61,332 nt of DNA from positions 1 through 61,332 of IMG/VR virus record IMGVR_UViG_3300017996_000001. The stretch is one strand, 5' to 3'. The stretch is from a virus. A program made the translations under genes and the position numbers. The notes below the pieces were generated by a model. The model did no database searches and was not told where the DNA came from. It saw only the letters and a list, made by a program, of their open reading frames with translations. Position 1 is the first letter of the stretch. The number at the start of each line of letters is the position of its first letter. Below, in pieces: positions 6,835-14,181 of the stretch.

Positions 6835-9663
6835 TCAGCAATGCATGACGATGCCGCCGATCGTGGCGAAACTGCCAGATGGCGAACCGCTGCAACTTAG
6901 TCCGACGCCGCGCGCGAACATCGTATTAGTTCCCGTATTCAAGGTCGCGCTTGTCGACGCTCCAGACACGTTGCCGACGCCGAAATAATTGAGCGTCGCG
7001 CCGGTCTCCACAACGACGCCATATTGAAGGCCACCCTGCGCGTTGTTGATGATGCCGATATCCCACTCGTCATAGGATCCCCACGCATCGACGCCACGCG
7101 ATGAGCCACCATTATTCTCGATATTGTTGATCTTCCATTGGTTTGAATTGTACTGCGCGATGTTCGTCGAGTTATAACCCTCATTGACACCGGCAGTGAC
7201 GGCGCCATGGATTTGCTGAATGTCTATTTTTGTTTGCTGGAGGCCAGTCGTGCCGCTCGCACCCTCGACGAGCACGCCATAATATGCGCTGTTGTTCGCA
7301 TTGATTTCTGTGAAATTCAAATTTTCCTGTATAATAGACCCCGACCCCGTGATAAGGCAAACATCGGCAGTGATCGTGCCGCTGACGGGATTGGAGACTG
7401 GAGATTTTATTCTGACGAGGCCAGCGTAAATTCCGGCAAAGCCGTCCTGTGTATTTGTGACAGGGGACAGTTGCACGATGCAGGAGGGGTTAGTTATTGT
7501 GTTGCCGTTCGGACTCGTGACGTGATAGACGATCTTGCCATCCCAGACGAAGCTACTCGCGCCTTCGCTATCCAGCGTAAGGCCCGACGTCGTCGTGACA
7601 TTGATATTCAGGTTGCAGGTGTTGTCGGCGTAAAAATCCCAATCCTGCGCGACGGGAACGCGGATGGCCGAACTCGTATTGATGTAAACCGGCTCGGTCC
7701 CGCTGGGAAACTTGGTGCCCTGACAATTGACGCGCGCTGGCCATGAGTTTGATGCCGTCGCGGTGATAAATTCTTGAAGGCATTGCGTTGTCGTTCCCGC
7801 GCAGGAGATCGGATTGCCCCATGGATCGACCGCATTCCACGGCACCGTCGGCGTCGTCGATTGGCTCGGATGAGGCCACATCCGCGCAAAGCCCGGCTCG
7901 ACTTGAACAATCGTGCTCGTAAGAAAATTGGCGCCCTGCCCCAGCGCGCAATATTGCACCGCGCCCGTCGATCCAGTCGAATTGCAGAGAACCGACGATG
8001 CGCTGGCGTTGCCGAGACCGGCCGACGTGATCGTCTGATTCGGCCAAGATCCAGTGATAGTGACGTTTGTCCCTGCGACAAGGGCAGGCGAGGCCGTTCC
8101 GGTTCCACCATTGGCAACAGCCACAGTTCCAGTCAGAACTGAGGCTGGGATGGTTGCCGAGGCTGACATGGCACTGGTGCCATTGCCATAGACAAAACCA
8201 GACAAGGTTCCAATTCCAGTACCACCACCCGAGACTGGAACTGGAGTTCCAAAGGCCAGCGCACCAGTAGCACTTAGGGTCCCCGAGATTGAAGTGTTGC
8301 CAAGCGTTCCAGTGCTGGTAATGTTGCCCTGAACTGCTGCAGGTAAGGTCGAGCTAATGCTCGGAACGCCGCCAGAACTGGTGACCAGGACTCCGTTATT
8401 GGCCGAGGCTAAGCCACTGACTGTTGTGCCAGAACTGGAATAGTATGCAAGTTGATTAGCGGTCCCTGAAGCGACAGTGCCGCCGCCACCGCCCGTCGTG
8501 CAAGCTCCGCCTGCATCTACAAAATTACCACTAGCGTCAATATCTACACAGTGGGTAGGAGTTAGTGTGCCAGTTGTAGTTACAACCTTAGTTGTATTGC
8601 CAGACACGGTACCAGCAGTCACTGGACTTGTTCCTGCACCAAATAGTGGCAGGCCAGATCCAAGTGTTACCGCTCCAGTGCCGCCTTGAGGCACCGTAAC
8701 TGTGGTTCCGGCGAGAAGCGCCACTGCCCCGGCGTCTATGATGTTTCCCAGCGCGTCCTGCTTGACTGCGTTGCCAGTGTTTCCTAGGCCACCGCTTTCC
8801 GTCACGAAAGCACTAGTAGATCCGGACAGTGTCCCTGTTGCAAAGGTGTTGATTCCATTGCCCAGCAGTGGAGCCCCAGATGTGAACGTGCCCGCGCCGG
8901 AACCACCATTCTGCACTGAGAGAACTGTGCCAACCCAGTTGGAATTATTGATTGTGTTTAAAAAGGCTAGGGCTTTGAAGGGTACCCCGTTAGATGCAGT
9001 ACAGGTGATGTTTGGGCTGGTGAAGGAGCAATCACCCCCGAGGGCGATGCTTCCAACTGTGGAGGAAGAGGCATAGGCAGCAAGATTGCCAGTAGTTCCT
9101 GCATTTACTCCACTATTTGGTGGAGTTGTCCAGTGCCCGGTGCCATTCCACCAGGTGGAACTGCTGGCTCCAGTTCCTGAATCCAGATTGGTGACTGGAA
9201 GGTTCTGGACACCACTCAGGGTCGTTGGCCCGGTCCAGATACCAATCTGGCCGCTTAGTGGAGTGCCGACATTGGACACGTTGCCGCTGCCAGCCCCGCC
9301 GGCATTGATTGGGCTGATGAGGTACCAGGAATTACCATGATTGGCCAGCTGGACTACAGTCCCGGCTCCCGGCAGGGCTCCAGGGACTAAGGCTCCGCCA
9401 GAGTTATTGTAAATTGGAAGGGCCGGAAAGCCGAATTGCTGGAGAGTTGGGCTGGTGGTAAGATTGGCTGCACTCAGAGTCAGCAGCAACATGTTGGTGG
9501 TGGTTTGGCATGGCAGAACTGGAATCGTGATCGCGTCCCCAGTGCCAGTAGCGATTGCACTAGCAACGCATTGAGTGACTGGAGGAACCTGCGCGCTTGC
9601 TGGGGCCAGGGGGAAAAGACCCAGCATCAACGTGGCGACAGCCGCCAGCCAGGGGGGCCTCAC
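6835..9663 (-). CDS. Large tail fibre / adhesin with signal peptide, 942 aa
   Basis: GTG start at 9663-9661 overlaps the terminase small-subunit stop (GTGA). Residues 1-25 are a classical signal peptide (RPP, Leu/Ala core, ASA cleavage). Residues about 90-540 contain repeated 'GGTG/GGSG' units (QGGTG, NGGSG, GGGTG, NGGTG), the usual fibre shaft repeat. Residues about 650-930 look like a right-handed beta-helix ending in a compact tip. Base composition changes near 8040 (residue about 541): the shaft resembles the phage core, while the C-terminal 400 residues are CG-rich. The receptor-binding part therefore appears to have been exchanged. Whether it is on the virion or exported is not clear from sequence. 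Confidence 0.75.
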   Translation of the reverse strand: MRPPWLAAVATLMLGLFPLAPASAQVPPVTQCVASAIATGTGDAITIPVLPCQTTTNMLLLTLSAANLTTSPTLQQFGFPALPIYNNSGGALVPGALPGAGTVVQLANHGNSWYLISPINAGGAGSGNVSNVGTPLSGQIGIWTGPTTLSGVQNLPVTNLDSGTGASSSTWWNGTGHWTTPPNSGVNAGTTGNLAAYASSSTVGSIALGGDCSFTSPNITCTASNGVPFKALAFLNTINNSNWVGTVLSVQNGGSGAGTFTSGAPLLGNGINTFATGTLSGSTSAFVTESGGLGNTGNAVKQDALGNIIDAGAVALLAGTTVTVPQGGTGAVTLGSGLPLFGAGTSPVTAGTVSGNTTKVVTTTGTLTPTHCVDIDASGNFVDAGGACTTGGGGGTVASGTANQLAYYSSSGTTVSGLASANNGVLVTSSGGVPSISSTLPAAVQGNITSTGTLGNTSISGTLSATGALAFGTPVPVSGGGTGIGTLSGFVYGNGTSAMSASATIPASVLTGTVAVANGGTGTASPALVAGTNVTITGSWPNQTITSAGLGNASASSVLCNSTGSTGAVQYCALGQGANFLTSTIVQVEPGFARMWPHPSQSTTPTVPWNAVDPWGNPISCAGTTTQCLQEFITATASNSWPARVNCQGTKFPSGTEPVYINTSSAIRVPVAQDWDFYADNTCNLNINVTTTSGLTLDSEGASSFVWDGKIVYHVTSPNGNTITNPSCIVQLSPVTNTQDGFAGIYAGLVRIKSPVSNPVSGTITADVCLITGSGSIIQENLNFTEINANNSAYYGVLVEGASGTTGLQQTKIDIQQIHGAVTAGVNEGYNSTNIAQYNSNQWKINNIENNGGSSRGVDAWGSYDEWDIGIINNAQGGLQYGVVVETGATLNYFGVGNVSGASTSATLNTGTNTMFARGVGLSCSGSPSGSFATIGGIVMHC

Positions 9664-10262
9664 TGGCTTTGCTCCACTACAGTCTGGTCTGCCTTGACAA
9701 AGGTCACATTGACCTGGACTCCGCCGCCGGCCCCCGGCACACCTCCGAGTCCTCCGGCTGCCCGCGCCGGTTTGATGAGAAGAAGTTCAGCCAGATCCAT
9801 GATCTGCTGATTGGTCCACTTCTCTGGACTGGCTTCAAGTCGTGCTTGCAGCTCATCCAGGGTAGTGAGCCCGAGGGTCTTCATCCTTTCCAGGGTGTCC
9901 ACGAAGACCTGCTCCCGCTGATGGGAGTAGTATTCCAGCAGTTCCACGAACATGGGATCTCGCTGGATACTCGAGATGTAGGCTGGAGAATATCCGGTGA
10001 TTAGGCTGACCTCGCCTCCTGGGGTGCCGGAGGCCAGCAGCCTCGCCAGCTGGTGGTGGGCGTGCTTGATAGTGAGGACTGTCTGGGCGCTGGTGCCCAT
10101 TGGCTCGCGAGCAGCAAGTGCTGGCACGTCCTCGGCTGTCAGGCTGCGGAGCACCGCGATCTCGACATGGACCCTCGGCCGACGGCCACCACGGCTGTCA
10201 GGCAGGAAGATCTCCTGGACTATGTCTTGGGGCTGCGCTTGGCTGCCCTCGGAGTCTGGCAA
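9660..10262 (-). CDS. terS: Terminase small subunit (probable), 200 aa
   Basis: The reading frame opens after a TAG at about 10313 and the only plausible start is TTG at 10262-10260, with AGGAA about 10 nt upstream. Residues about 75-130 contain a helix-turn-helix (GGEVSLITGYSPAYISSIQR, then DPMF-x-ELL-x-Y), the usual DNA-binding core of phage small terminases, followed by a long oligomerisation helix (FVDTLERMKTLGLTTL). It recognises the packaging site and hands DNA to the large subunit. Unusually, the large subunit is not adjacent but about 21 kb downstream through the contig junction. The C-terminus is Gly/Ala-rich and disordered. Confidence 0.65.
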   Translation of the reverse strand: MPDSEGSQAQPQDIVQEIFLPDSRGGRRPRVHVEIAVLRSLTAEDVPALAAREPMGTSAQTVLTIKHAHHQLARLLASGTPGGEVSLITGYSPAYISSIQRDPMFVELLEYYSHQREQVFVDTLERMKTLGLTTLDELQARLEASPEKWTNQQIMDLAELLLIKPARAAGGLGGVPGAGGGVQVNVTFVKADQTVVEQSQ

Positions 10263-10718
10263 GTCTGGGTTCCTGAGGTCTGGTTGCCCGGTGGCTGGTC
10301 CTGGAAGGAGGGGCTAGGCGCTTGCTGCCCTCTGCCCTGCTCCTTCCAGTCCCCAGCCCAAGGAGGCAACGGGCAACCAATCCGCCGCCATAAGCATAAT
10401 GAACGCGCGCGCGCGAGGCGGCAAGGCCGATGGCCGTGGGTCGGCCGAGGCTGGGGGCAATCTGTGGGGGCGCGGGGGCCAGCCCCGCCAGGCGCACGGC
10501 TTGCAGGTCCGCCTTGCGTTTTGGCAGGAAGAAGAAGAAAGTGACCCACGCTGAAATCTGAAAAAAAGTCAGGATGGCTTTATACGCCCATTCCTTAACC
10601 AGTCCTAAGGCCGGTCCCCCCGGCCTCGCCAGCCATGGGCGGAAACGAGTCCGAGGCGGAAGCTGGTTTGATCCAGTCCGCCTCGGCTTGCATAGCCTTG
10701 GTTGTCAAGTGTCCTGGA
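10263..10718. other. Intergenic region upstream of terS
   Basis: 456 bases without a convincing gene: open frames on both strands here are Pro/Arg/Gly-rich and lack ribosome sites. It holds a GC-rich hairpin (10608-10626), an A-run (10561-10567; U-run on the - strand), a GC-rich stretch at 10430-10500 and one CCCACG core at about 10541. It could carry the terS promoter or the pac site, but I see no clear consensus. Confidence 0.5.
10608..10626 (-). terminator. GC hairpin after the 10719-11306 gene
   Basis: AGGCCGG - 5-nt loop - CCGGCCT, a perfect 7-bp stem about 90 nt past the stop. A T-run on the transcribed strand follows only about 40 nt later, so this is a candidate pause or terminator rather than a textbook intrinsic terminator. 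Confidence 0.4.
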
Positions 10719-11306
10719 TCAAAGATCAGACAAATCAACCTCGGCAGCATCACTGGCCACCTTGGCTGCAACCTTAGCCTTGTCCGCGAGGCGCTTGGCC
10801 ACGTTCTTGCTTGCCACCTCGGCAATTGACTTGCCTTTGTGCGGTCCGACAGAGAACACATCACGGGCAAGCTTGGCGTCGATAAGGCTGCGCCACGAGC
10901 GAGAGTTTCCGCCAATGGTGAACACGGTCTCGTCATCAATTTTGCCTTTGGGCCAAGAGCCCTTGGCACGCAGCACGGCTTGCAGATCCGCCTTGGCCAG
11001 GCTTTCAGCCTCGCGTTCAACCGGATCAACGCTGGAGCCGCGTTCAACCGTAATTTCGCCGGACTGTAAGCGAGCGAGATACTCCTCGGTGAAGTCTTTA
11101 CGCCAGCCAGCCTTGGTCTCAATCGTGGCAGGAGCCTTGGTCTCTTCCTCAAACTTATCTGCCTTGGCGACTACCTTGGAGGCAACTTCATTGCCAAGCC
11201 AGTGAGCCAAGCCCTTGGTCATAAGAGCCAGGCGAGAGATTTCGGGGAGCGAAGCTTCGTCAACCGAGACCGTGACTGCGCCATCGCGGGATGCATATGT
11301 AAGCAT
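10719..11306 (-). CDS. Uncharacterised Lys/Ala-rich protein, 195 aa
   Basis: ATG at 11306-11304 with AAGGAA upstream; the longer frame to 11774 runs through the control region and is not used. First gene of the leftward unit. The N-terminal half is mixed alpha/beta (MLTYASRDGAVTV) and the centre has SSVDPVEREAESLAKADLQA. The last 45 residues are a basic Lys/Ala helix (KRLADKAKVAAKVASDAAEV) ending in the acidic DLSDL. This charge pattern suggests a nucleic-acid-binding or regulatory protein. It is translated from a leader that carries a perfect palindrome (11335-11347). No family recognised. Confidence 0.6.
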   Translation of the reverse strand: MLTYASRDGAVTVSVDEASLPEISRLALMTKGLAHWLGNEVASKVVAKADKFEEETKAPATIETKAGWRKDFTEEYLARLQSGEITVERGSSVDPVEREAESLAKADLQAVLRAKGSWPKGKIDDETVFTIGGNSRSWRSLIDAKLARDVFSVGPHKGKSIAEVASKNVAKRLADKAKVAAKVASDAAEVDLSDL

Positions 11307-11325
11307 GGAAGTGTTCCTTTGGGTT

Positions 11326-11352
11326 GGACGGACCGGACACCGTGTCCCGTCC
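11326..11352. promoter_or_regulatory. Nested palindrome in the leader of the leftward unit
   Basis: GGACAC-c-GTGTCC (11335-11347) is a perfect palindrome, and GGACGG/CCGTCC arms flank it. It lies just downstream of the predicted start site of the leftward promoter and 20 nt before the ATG at 11306, so it could be an operator or an RNA hairpin that controls translation. Confidence 0.5.
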
Positions 11353-11361
11353 GACAAATAC

Positions 11362-11390
11362 ACAATACGCCCAGCTGGTCCGAAAGGCAA
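11362..11390 (-). promoter_or_regulatory. Sigma70-like promoter, leftward
   Basis: On the - strand: TTGCCT (11390-11385), a 17-bp spacer, TATTGT (11367-11362). It would transcribe the gene at 10719-11306. Confidence 0.4.
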
Positions 11391-11410
11391 CATTTCCGTT
11401 GGCCAAATCT

Positions 11411-11427
11411 GATCACGAATTGTAACA
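11411..11427 (+). promoter_or_regulatory. GATCACG operator-like site, copy 1
   Basis: GATCACGAATTGTAACA here matches GATCACGTAATGTAACA at 12523-12539 in 15 of 17 positions. One copy lies by the leftward promoter and one by the second rightward promoter, as expected for a common regulator. Confidence 0.4.
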
Positions 11428-11520
11428 AGGCTGACGGCCCGGCTGGGCTGACGTTTTGGCCGTTTCATCAGCCCAAGGCCAGTTCGATCACGCTTTTGTG
11501 ACCAGACTGGAAGGAAATTT

Positions 11521-11585
11521 GGCCCCCGCTGGGCCCCCGCTGGGCGGTATTTGGTATCTGACCCCAGCGCGGTATTTGGTATCTG
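11521..11585. repeat. Iteron-like direct repeats
   Basis: GGCCCCCGCT occurs twice in tandem (11521-11530, 11532-11541 with one spacer base). GCGGTATTTGGTATCTG occurs twice exactly (11544-11560, 11569-11585; period 25 bp). A shorter GGCGGTATTT recurs near 12740. Spacing and position suggest binding sites for a replication initiator or regulator. Confidence 0.6.
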
Positions 11586-11619
11586 GCGAAGCCTGGCTGG
11601 CGGATTCGCGCCCCGCCAA

Positions 11620-11640
11620 CCCACGTTTCCTTGGAAAACC
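11620..11640 (+). promoter_or_regulatory. CCCACGTTT motif, copy A
   Basis: CCCACGTTT, 8 bases (CCTTGGAA), AACC. One of four copies of a 21-bp motif (others at 19924, 31564 and, on the - strand, 50456-50476). This copy lies in the divergent control region, 328 bp upstream of the first rightward gene. Confidence 0.65.
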
Positions 11641-11865
11641 AGCCTGTTACCCGTCATTCCGCCGCAAACACCAATACCTCCAGTTGCATGTGTTGTTACT
11701 CCCTCTCTCCGTCTGGCTCCCTTGCCCCCCAGTACTGCCCGGCTCGGCCCCGTGGTATAGGGTTTTTTTCTCATTTTTTTTTTTTACTGGAATTCTGGAA
11801 CTGACCCACGCACCCGCCCACGCACCCACGCAAGTCGGATGACGTCAATAACATCACATGTAATC

Positions 11866-11894
11866 TTGTGTATCACCGTTTACCCCGTTATAAT
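11866..11894 (+). promoter_or_regulatory. Sigma70-like early promoter, rightward
   Basis: TTGTGT (11866-11871), a 17-bp spacer, TATAAT (11889-11894). Followed by CCCACATCAC, which also follows the TATAAT at 12583. A hairpin (AGCGAGC-gaa-GCTCGCT, about 11937-11953) lies in the leader before the ATG at 11969. Confidence 0.6.
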
Positions 11895-11968
11895 GTCCCA
11901 CATCACACCCGAGGCTTCGCCAGCCACACGAGACCAGCGAGCGAAGCTCGCTAGAAAGCCAATCCCTC

Positions 11969-12487
11969 ATGCCAATCACCTCCGACAGGCTTGCCCACGT
12001 AATCACCGCCGCGCGCCAGATCGAGCTTGAGTACCTAACCGCATGTGAAATGGTCACAGACCTAATTGCCAAGCGCGAGACCCAACTCATAACCGAAGCC
12101 GAATTCCTCTCCAGCCTTTGGCCAATCATCTCCAATCCCACAGCTAACATCTCCCAGGCTTGTATCACTCTTGGAATCGAGGAGGAAAGATACAAGCTCC
12201 GCGCTAAACATAACCGCTGGAGCCGAGACTACATGCGGCGAGTCAGATCTGGTGAGATAGTCCAAACTCCCAAGCCAGCGCTTGCCAAGCCCCGAGAGGC
12301 TTCGCCAGCCACGGCTTCGCCAGCCACTAGCCTAACCCAAGACATAATCACCCAGATCGAGCGCGAGGCAGAACTCGAAGCTCAACGCATGGCAGCAGCC
12401 AGCTTGCCAGCGGCTTCGCCAACCACCCATTGCCAGCATGATCCTCTAGCCGAAGACCCAATGGACCAGCTTGGAGACTTGCTTTGA
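11969..12487 (+). CDS. Uncharacterised helical early protein, 172 aa
   Basis: First gene of the rightward arm, ATG at 11969 with only a weak ribosome site. Residues 1-110 are mostly helical (HVITAARQIELEYLTACEMV) and contain a possible helix-turn-helix (ANISQACITLGIEEERYKLR). The C-terminal 60 residues are a Pro/Ala/Ser linker with ASPAT repeats encoded by repeats of GGCTTCGCCAGCCAC, ending in DQLGDLL. Position behind the strongest promoter suggests an early regulator or host-takeover protein; no family recognised. Confidence 0.6.
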   Translation: MPITSDRLAHVITAARQIELEYLTACEMVTDLIAKRETQLITEAEFLSSLWPIISNPTANISQACITLGIEEERYKLRAKHNRWSRDYMRRVRSGEIVQTPKPALAKPREASPATASPATSLTQDIITQIEREAELEAQRMAAASLPAASPTTHCQHDPLAEDPMDQLGDLL

Positions 12488-12500
12488 CCACACCCGGCTG

Positions 12501-12528
12501 GCCAGTACGATCACGCCAGTACGATCAC
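12501..12528. repeat. 14-bp perfect tandem repeat
   Basis: GCCAGTACGATCAC at 12501-12514 and again at 12515-12528, directly abutting the operator-like site at 12523. Lies in the 313-bp gap (12488-12800) between the first and second rightward genes. Confidence 0.75.
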
Positions 12529-12559
12529 GTAATGTAACACAATATAACAAAAACGTGAT
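12523..12559. promoter_or_regulatory. Operator-like inverted repeat and GATCACG site, copy 2
   Basis: ATCACGT (12524-12530) and ACGTGAT (12553-12559) form a 7-bp inverted repeat around an A/T-rich spacer. The left arm is part of GATCACGTAATGTAACA, the second copy of the site at 11411. It sits about 25 bp upstream of an extended -10 box, where a repressor or activator would act. Confidence 0.5.
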
Positions 12560-12579
12560 TAAGCCATTGCCACGCCATG

Positions 12580-12588
12580 TGTTATAAT
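12580..12588 (+). promoter_or_regulatory. Extended -10 promoter
   Basis: TGTTATAAT: a TGn extension plus a perfect TATAAT (12583-12588), with no good -35 hexamer. Would drive the small genes from 12801 onward. The rest of 12589-12800 is a leader without a gene, rich in CCAG words. Confidence 0.5.
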
Positions 12589-12800
12589 TACCACATCACC
12601 AGTCCCAGCGGCTCCAACGGAGTCCCAGCCAGGCTCTTCAACCAAAGGTTCCCTCCCCCTGCCAGGCGCAATTCTTTCCAGGCCCAGGTGGCGGCCCAGC
12701 CACTCTAGTCATCTTCGCGGACCTCAGGGACGAAACCAGGGCGGTATTTACCATCGAAACCAACAGTCTATATTTCCACGGTCTTGCGGAGGTATGAGTC

Positions 12801-12890
12801 ATGGAATTCTTCATCTACCTCGCCTTCTTCTTCGCCGTGACTTGGTTCCTGTCTAAAATTGACAACTATCCCGGCAACGGTATCGACTAG
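12801..12890 (+). CDS. Membrane microprotein, 29 aa
   Basis: ATG at 12801 with an excellent ribosome site (GCGGAGG, 8-nt gap). The product begins MEFFIYLAFF, continues as one aromatic-rich transmembrane segment (residues 3-17) and ends in a short polar tail. One of at least five tiny single-segment membrane proteins in this genome. Function unknown; candidates include host-membrane modulators and superinfection factors. Confidence 0.65.
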   Translation: MEFFIYLAFFFAVTWFLSKIDNYPGNGID

Positions 12891-12899
12891 GAGCCAGCC

Positions 12900-13143
12900 A
12901 TGGCCAATATCCAGTCCAACACAACTGCCAGCGCTTGCAGAGCTTGGATCAACTCCAAGCCCGCTGGCGGAATGCACCAGGCCGGCAGAAGACATCAGAC
13001 CCCTCCCTCTCCAGTCCCTCGCGGACAAAATCATGGACCTCGCCAGCGCGATCGAGTCCAGGACCAAAGCCAAGCATGAGATCCTCAGGTTCTTCTCCGA
13101 CGCGGACCTCATAGCCGAACTCGCCAAGAGGCACACAAAATGA
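12900..13143 (+). CDS. Small protein, possibly frameshifted
   Basis: An ATG at 12900 has a strong ribosome site (TAGGAG, 6-nt gap) and begins MANIQSNTTASACRAW with C-ending codons like its neighbours, but that frame turns Arg/Gln/Pro-rich and stops at 13079. The +1 frame then looks coding from about 12995 (LQSLADKIMDLASAIE, later DADLIAELAKRH) and ends at 13143 in an ATGA overlap with the next gene. The simplest reading is one gene of about 80 aa with a sequencing error, a mutation or programmed +1 frameshifting. An alternative TTG start in the second frame exists at 12859 but lacks a ribosome site. Confidence 0.45.
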
Positions 13144-13361
13144 CCCGCCAGGACTACATCCTCATCGCCCAGATCCTCCACGAGCGCAAACCTATCCAGC
13201 CAACAACCATCATCGGCCGCAGCTACAAGCAGGTATTTAGGGAACTTGAGCGAGACTGGATCCTCATGATTATCGCCTTCGCGGATAACCTAGGAGATTG
13301 CAATCCAAAATTTTCCAAAGATCTCTTTATCGCCCATTGTGAACTCGGAGCTAAGCCATGA
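13140..13361 (+). CDS. Conserved small phage protein, 73 aa
   Basis: ATGA overlap with the preceding gene. Begins MTRQDYILIAQIL and ends with a 'FADNLGDCNPKFSKDLFIAHC' type tail (quoted in part). The 'M-T-x-x-D-Y-x-x-I-A ... LAD-x-L-x-x-x-N-P-x-F-x-x-x-x-F-x-x-x-C' layout is common among small phage and prophage proteins. Helical, cytoplasmic, function unknown. Its stop overlaps the next start (13358). Confidence 0.7.
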   Translation: MTRQDYILIAQILHERKPIQPTTIIGRSYKQVFRELERDWILMIIAFADNLGDCNPKFSKDLFIAHCELGAKP

Positions 13362-13921
13362 CCCAGGCTACCAAGCGGAAACTCCGAGCGTCCCAGGCCG
13401 AAGGCACCGGCGGAAACTCGCCAAACTCGCCAAACCCAGCTAGCCCAGACGACTTCACAGCCCTAATCACCCAGGCTCTCGGCGCCCCAGCCAGGCTCGA
13501 TTTCCAGCCCAGCATCCCTCGGCCGACCCTCCTAGTTTCCCTCACTACCGAGGGAGCCCTATGCATGGCCTTGCCGGGTCCAACTGGAGTCCCCCGCTAT
13601 GTTACCCTCAAGCCAGGCCACGAAGCACAGATCCTTACCCGTATTCTTGAGGGACAAGCTACGGGCAAATATGCTATCGGCTCCGACGGTGCTCCGACCT
13701 CTCAACAGTCCGAACATTGGGCGAAGCACAGTACCTTCCCTGATAGCCGCTGCCCTCACTGCCAAGCTGAGGGCCGCTTCAGCAGCACCAAGATCAAGCT
13801 CACTACCATAGTACGCAGCAGCGTCCAGCGCGGCGAGATCACAGTCCGGAGGCTCAATCCCTCCAGTGCCAAGATAGTCCGTCCGGCCCAGCCGGTCAGC
13901 GAAGCTGATCTCGGAATCTAG
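13358..13921 (+). CDS. Uncharacterised protein with DLGI tail, 187 aa
   Basis: ATGA overlap at 13358. Low-complexity N-terminus (NSPNSPNPASP), then a beta-rich domain (PTLLVSLTTEGALCM) and a CPHC pair near 143-146, possibly half of a zinc site. The C-terminus reads QPVSEADLGI, the first of four proteins with the [VI]S-x-x-DLG[IL] ending. The function may depend on a shared binding partner of that tail. No family recognised. Confidence 0.6.
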   Translation: MTQATKRKLRASQAEGTGGNSPNSPNPASPDDFTALITQALGAPARLDFQPSIPRPTLLVSLTTEGALCMALPGPTGVPRYVTLKPGHEAQILTRILEGQATGKYAIGSDGAPTSQQSEHWAKHSTFPDSRCPHCQAEGRFSSTKIKLTTIVRSSVQRGEITVRRLNPSSAKIVRPAQPVSEADLGI

Positions 13922-13947
13922 TCCACGCCAGCCAAGGAACCCCAGCC

Positions 13948-14154
13948 ATGCCAACTTGCCAGCCAACTTGCCAGCCCACTTGCCAGCCAAACCTCATTGA
14001 CCTCCTAGCTCGAGTTCCCACTCCCATCCTCGAACTCTGGGCACTCCGCCTAATCTCCCACGCCAACGGGCCGACGCTGCGCTACGGAGTTGCCAGAATC
14101 GAAGCCGAGCTTAGGTTGCGGCTCACGCCAGCCTACCAAGTTCCCCAGTCCTAG
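13948..14154 (+). CDS. Small protein with TCQP tandem repeat, 68 aa
   Basis: ATG at 13948 with AAGGA about 10 nt upstream. Residues 3-14 are three TCQP units encoded by a 12-bp tandem repeat (ACTTGCCAGCCA/C, 13954-13989). The rest is an amphipathic helix pair (ILELWALRLISHANGP, then YGVARIEAELRLRL). The repeat could vary in number between isolates. No known family. Confidence 0.5.
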   Translation: MPTCQPTCQPTCQPNLIDLLARVPTPILELWALRLISHANGPTLRYGVARIEAELRLRLTPAYQVPQS

Positions 14155-14181
14155 CCCCAGTCCAGCCACGGAGCCTCCCAT

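Larger units (their letters stand above)
11307..11968. other. Divergent control region (candidate origin)
   Basis: 662 bases without a gene between the two divergent arms. It contains a leftward promoter and palindrome (11326-11390), a GATCACG operator-like site (11411-11427), two 10-bp and two 17-bp direct repeats (11521-11585), the 21-bp CCCACGTTT motif (11620-11640), long T-runs at 11764-11787, three CCCACGCA cores (11805-11833) and a rightward promoter (11866-11894). Repeats plus an A/T-rich tract next to both promoters would fit a replication origin. Confidence 0.6.

Noticed and set aside
10053-10544. Long + strand frame over terS and the gap upstream
   Set aside because: Arg/Pro/Gly/Ser-rich, no ribosome site, antisense to a convincing terS-like gene.
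10719-11774. 351-codon reading of the 10719-11306 gene
   Set aside because: The extra 156 codons run through palindromes, promoters and direct repeats and have no ribosome site; the ATG at 11306 with AAGGAA is better.
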